A stretch of DNA of 64,000 bases. Source: DAONFI01 sp035403485 (GTDB taxonomy: Bacteria; Planctomycetota; Phycisphaerae; SM23-33). Shown here in pieces: positions 58,732 to 64,000 of the stretch. The translations under genes were made by a program, and so were the position numbers. How positions within the stretch are numbered: the stretch's first letter is position 1; each line of letters begins with the position of its first letter. A model generated the notes under the pieces. It did no database searches. It was not told the origin of the DNA and saw nothing but the letters and a program-made list of their open reading frames with translations. The DNA lies in contig CAZIAZ010000006.1 in the NCBI GenBank assembly GCA_964536835.1, positions 7,566-71,565 of the forward strand, in the 5' to 3' direction.

Positions 58732-60933
58732 ATGGCTCAGGTACGTCCGACATTTCACGAATCATGGTACAGAATCGCACAGCTGCGGCCGCGCGTACGG
58801 GTAACGGTTCAAATACAGAAACAGTATTACCGCGGCGTCGGATGGTATATCATCCGCGACCCTGCAAATAATGACCATTTCCGGCTCAGCGAATCGGGAT
58901 ACGCATTTATCGCCCTGCTGGACGGTTATCGCACCATTGAGCAGGCGTGGAAAATCTGTCTCGAAAAACTCGGCGACGACGCCCCCACGCAGGGAGAAGT
59001 CCTGCAACTGCTCGGCCAGCTGTACATGTCGAATCTTCTCTGCGGCGATATGCCGCCGGACTGCGAAAGCCTTTTCGCAAGATACAAAAAACGTAAATTG
59101 CGTGAAATCGGCGCCACGTTGGGAAATATACTGTTCCTGCGTCTGCCGCTGTTCGACCCGGACAGATTTCTGGAAGGTTTTGAAAAGGTTTTCGGCTGGA
59201 TTTTTTCATGGTTCGGATTCGCATTGTGGGCTGTACTCGTAGTAATGGGGCTTGCCGCGGTTGCAGGCAGATGGTCTGACCTTGTTTCGCAGGCAGGCAA
59301 CGTACTGGCGCCGTCAAACCTGGTATTCATGTACTTGTGTTTCGTGGTGATAAAGGCAATTCACGAACTCGGCCACGGCCTGGCGTGCAAGAAATTCGGA
59401 CGGCTGGAGGGCGATACGGGCGAAGTTCATACCATCGGCATAATGCTGCTGGTTTTTACGCCCATGCCTTACGTGGACGCCACGAGCAGCTGGTCTTTCC
59501 GCGACAAGCGACGACGCATCATGGTGGCAGCCGGCGGCATGTATGTTGAAATCGCAGTAGCAGCCGTCGCGGCAATGCTCTGGGCAGCAAGCGCATCGGG
59601 CAGCATTCTTCACGCGCTGAGCTACAACACCATGTTCATCGCCAGCGTTTCGACGCTGCTGTTCAACATAAATCCCCTGCTGAGGTACGACGGTTATTAC
59701 ATCCTCAGCGACATTCTGGAAATCCCGAATCTATATGACCGTTCGAAACGGTATTTGTATTATCTGATTCGCAGGTACGTATGGGGAATTGACAGCATCA
59801 TCAATCCAGCACACACGCGAGGCGAACGGATATGGTTTCTGCCGTATGCCGTCGCATCCTGCATATACCGTGTAATAATCTTCGCCGGCATTCTGCTGTT
59901 CATCGCCGACAAACTGTTTTTCGTGGGTGTGATTCTGGCCATGTGCATGGCGGTCGCGTGGCTGGTATGGCCTGCCGTCAAATTCGTCAGCTACCTGGCG
60001 ACAAACAACGAGCTGGCTCGCCACCGCCAGAGAGCCGTTTTGACTACCGTTCTGTTTTTCGGCATGATTTTCAGCCTGCTCGGCGAATACGAATGGCCCG
60101 ACCGCTTTTCCGCAGAAGGCATAGTCGAACCGGAAAAACTCACCCTCGTATACTCAGGCACTGACGGCGAGCTGGTCAGCCACATGAAGACCGACATCGC
60201 CGTAAAAACCGGCGACGGGCCGCTGATAACCCTGAAAAATCCGGAGCTTACATCAAAATATAAAAGCCTTCTGGCTGAACTCGAAGAAAGCGGCCTGAGA
60301 AAAAAAATCGCACAGAGTGAAAACAGAACCGCCGAAGCCGCCATATACGACTCGCAGTCGAAAGCTTTGACGGACCAGCTTGCCAGAGTTAAAACCGAAC
60401 TCAGCCGGCAGAGGATTTTCGCAGCAACGGACGGCGTGTGGCTTGCCCCACGGCTAAGCCGGCAGGAAGGCAAATGGTTCAAACGCGGCGAACTGATAGG
60501 CATGATAGTTCCAGCCGATTCCATGCGAATCAGGGTCGCCGTTTCACAGGAAGAGGCGGCCAGGCTGTTTTCGTCAGGCGGCATAAGAGTCAGCTACAGG
60601 TTCGACGGCGCATCTGACAGCAAAACAGGTAAAGGAAACATCGTTCAGATAGTCCAGGCCGGCCGGAAACAGCTCCCATCGGCAGCGTTGGGATACGCAG
60701 GCGGCGGAGAAATCGAAACCGCCGCGTCAAATCCCCAGGACAGGCAGGGAGCATATGAAGCGACGCATAATTATTTCGAGGTTCTGGTCACCCCAGCCAG
60801 AAACGCTGCTGATATAGCAGACTTCAGGGAAGGCAGAAAAGTCCTGGTACGGTTCGACGTCGGCAACCGGCCGCTTCTTTCGCAGTTTTACCGCAAAATA
60901 ATGCAGGTCTTCCAGCAGAGATTCAGGCAATGA
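58732..60933 (+). CDS. PqqD-like/M50-peptidase/HlyD-like membrane protein
   Basis: 733 residues, with AGGAGG upstream. The N-terminal ~110 residues look like a PqqD-type peptide-binding domain (YIIRDPANNDHFRLSESGYAFIALLDG...). A multi-pass region with zinc site HELGH (211-215) and the third-ligand motif NPLLRYDGYY (314-323) follows. A HlyD-like periplasmic part (~470-733) ends the chain. This is the architecture of YydH/peptide-processing M50 proteins. It may cleave or move a peptide or protein during export. The stop overlaps the SecA-like start (ATGA). Confidence 0.85.
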   Translation: MAQVRPTFHESWYRIAQLRPRVRVTVQIQKQYYRGVGWYIIRDPANNDHFRLSESGYAFIALLDGYRTIEQAWKICLEKLGDDAPTQGEVLQLLGQLYMSNLLCGDMPPDCESLFARYKKRKLREIGATLGNILFLRLPLFDPDRFLEGFEKVFGWIFSWFGFALWAVLVVMGLAAVAGRWSDLVSQAGNVLAPSNLVFMYLCFVVIKAIHELGHGLACKKFGRLEGDTGEVHTIGIMLLVFTPMPYVDATSSWSFRDKRRRIMVAAGGMYVEIAVAAVAAMLWAASASGSILHALSYNTMFIASVSTLLFNINPLLRYDGYYILSDILEIPNLYDRSKRYLYYLIRRYVWGIDSIINPAHTRGERIWFLPYAVASCIYRVIIFAGILLFIADKLFFVGVILAMCMAVAWLVWPAVKFVSYLATNNELARHRQRAVLTTVLFFGMIFSLLGEYEWPDRFSAEGIVEPEKLTLVYSGTDGELVSHMKTDIAVKTGDGPLITLKNPELTSKYKSLLAELEESGLRKKIAQSENRTAEAAIYDSQSKALTDQLARVKTELSRQRIFAATDGVWLAPRLSRQEGKWFKRGELIGMIVPADSMRIRVAVSQEEAARLFSSGGIRVSYRFDGASDSKTGKGNIVQIVQAGRKQLPSAALGYAGGGEIETAASNPQDRQGAYEATHNYFEVLVTPARNAADIADFREGRKVLVRFDVGNRPLLSQFYRKIMQVFQQRFRQ

Positions 60934-62924
60934 CCGTTACGTCAGACATATATTCATGGCGAGTATTCACCCGCGGCTACAAAACCGACGAACTCCCCAC
61001 CGGCATAGATATATTGTGGGACAGAACAAAAGGATTTTTAAATTCGTTCAGGTTCAGAACCGGCAGATTTTTAAAACTCGCCGACAGCGTGCTCGAACTG
61101 AATCAGGACATGGCTGACCTTTCCGACGCATCGCTGCGGCAGACGGCTGACCGCATGCGGGAAATTTTCAGGCTCAACCGCGACACTCCGGCAGACCGCA
61201 TAAGAGGCTTGGCCGTCGTTCGCGAAGTCGCCCGCCGCATACGAAACGAACATCCTTTCCGAGTTCAGGTGGCAGGCGCAATGGCCATGCTGGAAGGCTG
61301 CATTACGGAAATGGCCACCGGCGAAGGCAAAACTCTGGTGGCTGCACTCGTCGCCACGCTGGAAGGCTGGCGGGGCAAGGGCTGTCACGTACTCACCGTC
61401 AACGATTATCTCGCACAGCGGGATTCGGAATCGATGAAGGGGATTTTCGAATTCTGCGGGCTGACGTGCGGTTTCGTCAATCAGGAAATGTCTCCGCCGC
61501 AACGCAAGGAGTCGTATGACTGCGACATAACGTACCTGACGAACAAGGAAGTGACGGCGGATTTTCTTCGCGACCAGCTGAAGCTCGGCCGACGACGAAA
61601 ACTATTGGACAGAATTGTAGATTCGATGGACATTTACAGCCGGCAGGTCGGCCGTGACATGCTCCAGCGCGGCCTTTATAGCGCAATAGTCGACGAAGCC
61701 GACAGCATCCTGATAGATGAAGCCGTCACGCCGCTGATTATTTCCAGCAATTCGTCCGACCCCATCCAGGCGGATGCGTTCAGCCGGGCTTGTGAAATCG
61801 CCGCGTCGATGACGGCTGGCCTTCATTACCGCGTAAATCATCAATATCAGGAAATAACCCTCACCGGCGAAGGCAGAGACAAGCTGCAAAATGTGACAGC
61901 CGGCCTCGGCGGCATATGGGCCGGCGAACGACGTAGCGAAGAACTCGCAGTTCAGGCGCTTACCGCCAGGGAATTTTACGAAAGCGGCAGACAGTATATT
62001 GTCGATGATGGTAAGGTGGTGATAGTCGATGAAGCCACCGGCCGCCTGATGCCAGACCGCGAATGGCGTAACGGCCTTCATCAGGCTGTAACCGCAAAAG
62101 AAAAACTGGAAGTTCAGCCGCCCAAGGATACCTGTGCCAGGATAAGTTTTCAGAGGTTTTTCCGGCTTTATGAAAAACTCTGCGGCATGACCGGCACAGC
62201 CCGCGAAGCCAGCTGGGAATTCTGGGACATTTACAAAATGCCGGCGGTGCGAATACCCACCAACCGGCCGTGCAGGCGAATAAAACTGCCAACCCGCGTC
62301 TTTAGCGACGCAGACGATAAACGCGACGCAATCGTGGCTGAAGTGCGAAAAATGCACTCGCAGGGCCGGCCGGTACTGGTGGGCACGCGAAGCGTCAAGG
62401 AGTCGGTATCGCTCAGCGAGAAACTCTCGGACGCCGGATTGAAACACCAGGTGCTCAACGCAGTCTATCACAAGATAGAGGCGCAGATAATAGCGTCAGC
62501 CGGCAACAGCGGCCAGATAACCGTAGCCACGAACATGGCTGGCCGCGGCACTGACATAAAACTCGGCCGCGAAGTAGAAAAGCTCGGCGGCTTGCATGTC
62601 ATCGCCACGGAAAAGCATTTTTCGCGACGTGTGGACAGACAGTTGCAGGGCAGAAGCGCAAGACAGGGCGACCCTGGTTCGGCAGTCGAAATCATCTGCC
62701 TGGACGATGAACTTTTTGTACGGTACGCCGCCATTTTCAGAATGTTGTTAAAACCGTTCGTCGGCAAGAAATCAGCCGGCAAAATCGTCCGCATGGCTGC
62801 GATACTGGCTGCGCGGCTAGGCCAGTTCAGGGCCGGACGGCAGGCACTGGCGATGCGGAAAAGCGTAGTCAAGACCGATAACTGGCTCGACGAAACTCTC
62901 GGATTTGCAGGAAAAGAATTATAA
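60930..62924 (+). CDS. Short SecA-like translocation ATPase
   Basis: 664 residues, against ~850-900 in housekeeping SecA. The motor is complete: ATGEGKT (129-135), TVNDYLAQRD, DEADSILIDEAVTPLIIS (255; Val replaces the usual Arg of DEARTPL), IVDEATGRLMPDREW, FFRLYEKLCGMTGTA, NMAGRGTDI and QLQGRSARQGDPG (571-583). After that only ~80 residues remain, so the helical wing/scaffold end and the zinc tail are missing or reduced. It is translationally coupled to the M50/HlyD gene, so it is likely an accessory SecA that works with this membrane complex. Confidence 0.9.
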   Translation: MTVTSDIYSWRVFTRGYKTDELPTGIDILWDRTKGFLNSFRFRTGRFLKLADSVLELNQDMADLSDASLRQTADRMREIFRLNRDTPADRIRGLAVVREVARRIRNEHPFRVQVAGAMAMLEGCITEMATGEGKTLVAALVATLEGWRGKGCHVLTVNDYLAQRDSESMKGIFEFCGLTCGFVNQEMSPPQRKESYDCDITYLTNKEVTADFLRDQLKLGRRRKLLDRIVDSMDIYSRQVGRDMLQRGLYSAIVDEADSILIDEAVTPLIISSNSSDPIQADAFSRACEIAASMTAGLHYRVNHQYQEITLTGEGRDKLQNVTAGLGGIWAGERRSEELAVQALTAREFYESGRQYIVDDGKVVIVDEATGRLMPDREWRNGLHQAVTAKEKLEVQPPKDTCARISFQRFFRLYEKLCGMTGTAREASWEFWDIYKMPAVRIPTNRPCRRIKLPTRVFSDADDKRDAIVAEVRKMHSQGRPVLVGTRSVKESVSLSEKLSDAGLKHQVLNAVYHKIEAQIIASAGNSGQITVATNMAGRGTDIKLGREVEKLGGLHVIATEKHFSRRVDRQLQGRSARQGDPGSAVEIICLDDELFVRYAAIFRMLLKPFVGKKSAGKIVRMAAILAARLGQFRAGRQALAMRKSVVKTDNWLDETLGFAGKEL

Positions 62925-62957
62925 CGACGCCGTAATCGCGGCAATGGAGTTTTTAAC

Positions 62958-63851
62958 ATGAAAACGAAAACCAAATTTTTTATGACGGCCGGATTTTTGA
63001 TGATTACGTTTGCACTGCTGCCGGCGGCGGCACAGGAAGTATCCACAACCGTCGAACCGACAAAGGTCGAGGCCTTCACCAAGCCGAATTTCGACGCGAT
63101 TCTATCTTTTGCCGTACCAGGCACGATTGCCGAAATATCCGTGGAAATCGGCCAAAAGGTAAAGAAAGGCCAGGTTCTCGCGCGGCTGGAGGATTCGGTC
63201 GAGCAGACCCGCCAGGCGCAGTTGCAGGCGCAGGCTGAAAACACCATAAAAATAAAGGCCGCGGCAGCCCAGCTCGACCAGAAAAAAGTCGATCTTGAAC
63301 GCACAAAGGCCGCGGCAAAAGACGGCGCGGCAACAGAACTGGAAATGGAATACGCCAGGCTCGACGTGCTCACCCAGGAACTCACAAAACAGATTGAAGA
63401 GTTCAACAATTCGCAGGACAAACTCAAAAACAAGGAAATGAAATCGCAAGTCGACCGCATGAAAATCGTCAGCCCGTGCGACGGCATTATTGAAACCAGG
63501 TTCGTCGAAAAAGGCCAAGCCGTCGACAGCAACACGCAGGCTATCCGCGTCGTGAACATAGACCCGCTCTGGGTTGACGTGCCACTAAGCGTAAACAGCA
63601 CCATGAGTCTTAAAATCGGCGGCAAAATGAAAGTCAGATATCTCAACGCACCGGCGGAGGTCTGTCAGGCTGAGATTCTGAACGTAGCTTCGACAGTAGA
63701 CCCGGCCAGCGATACGCGGCTTGTGCGGCTGGAGATTCCCAATCCTTCAAAACGGCCAGCCGGCGAACGAGTGGAAGTATTGCTCGACGAAAATCAGACG
63801 CAAACTCGAACTACCGCCAAAACGCAACCTGATAAAAATAACTCAAAGTGA
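62958..63851 (+). CDS. HlyD-family periplasmic adaptor (RND/MFP type)
   Basis: 297 residues, with GGAG eight bases before the ATG. A signal peptide (to ~26, after AAAQ) is followed by a lipoyl half ILSFAVPGTIAEISVEIGQKVKKGQVLARLED. A coiled-coil hairpin (~85-155) and the second lipoyl half IVSPCDGIIETRFVEKGQAVDSN come next, then a beta-barrel. No transporter gene follows within the window. It closes the visible cluster, 33 bp after the SecA-like gene. Confidence 0.85.
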   Translation: MKTKTKFFMTAGFLMITFALLPAAAQEVSTTVEPTKVEAFTKPNFDAILSFAVPGTIAEISVEIGQKVKKGQVLARLEDSVEQTRQAQLQAQAENTIKIKAAAAQLDQKKVDLERTKAAAKDGAATELEMEYARLDVLTQELTKQIEEFNNSQDKLKNKEMKSQVDRMKIVSPCDGIIETRFVEKGQAVDSNTQAIRVVNIDPLWVDVPLSVNSTMSLKIGGKMKVRYLNAPAEVCQAEILNVASTVDPASDTRLVRLEIPNPSKRPAGERVEVLLDENQTQTRTTAKTQPDKNNSK

Positions 63852-64000
63852 CCGATTAACGCCGTCAGGTTCAACAGCATGGACGGCATATGCACGCATA
63901 AACTTCAAAAATCGGTCGGCTTGAATAATATGGACAGAGCGGTTCTAAAACCTATCCCAAAAACCTTGGCTGCCTGCAATCGGCTCTTTTGCAGCCTGGC

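Noticed and set aside
57676..58758. 360-residue minus-strand ORF opposite the HlyD fusion
   Set aside because: Antisense shadow of a supported gene, no ribosome site and no family features.
63852..64000. Possible start of a further gene at the right edge
   Set aside because: No frame with a credible start and ribosome site could be followed in the remaining 149 bp.

Overview
The window looks like a chromosomal segment of a Gram-negative, probably anaerobic planctomycete-type bacterium (Planctomycetota, perhaps Phycisphaerae; this placement is inference). The grounds are a complete lipid A/Kdo gene set with an LpxC-FabZ fusion, a Rex-controlled NADH-linked hydrogenase-type operon, a DUF1570-type secreted peptidase, a DUF3467 protein, and a HlyD/M50/SecA-like cluster. 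I made no database search.

Layout: 1-2403 (minus) is a rex-hydC-hydB-like redox operon with a clear promoter and Rex operator. 2833-8731 (minus) holds a secreted peptidase, hemW, ruvX/yqgF, a mannose-1-phosphate guanylyltransferase, an MGDG-synthase-like glycosyltransferase and ispD. 8949-9980 (plus) is a TrkA-type potassium channel with an odd filter. 10012-15160 (minus) holds a lipoprotein, two tandem clpP genes, purH, a beta-propeller lipoprotein and a small unknown gene. 15675-17462 (minus) is a LolC/FtsX-type permease.

17812-28789 is a tRNA-fMet followed by an integrated mobile element bounded by 81-bp direct repeats (80/81 identical). It carries a large serine recombinase whose 3' end runs into the tRNA, a Rep_trans/MobT-like protein, an unknown gene, and a type III restriction-modification operon with a DinD-like gene between mod and res.

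After the element come araB, a kdsD-kdsC-giant LptC/LptA-like operon (30572-35461), a site-2 protease, a thioesterase, an SGNH hydrolase, mfd, and a parvulin-type lipoprotein. 43688-49634 (minus) is a lipid A operon in the order ompH-lpxD-lpxC/fabZ-lpxA-like-lpxA-Gfo/Idh oxidoreductase; the first LpxA paralogue lacks the catalytic histidine. Then follow metH, pdxJ-dapA and a glycosyltransferase.

56490-63851 (plus) is the most unusual chromosomal cluster: DUF3467, a GAF-like/HlyD fusion, a PqqD-like/M50/HlyD-like membrane protein, a truncated SecA-like ATPase translationally coupled to it, and a second HlyD-type adaptor. Together they look like a dedicated export or envelope-processing machine. 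Two copies of a 161-bp element with terminal inverted repeats lie at 15379 and 38252.
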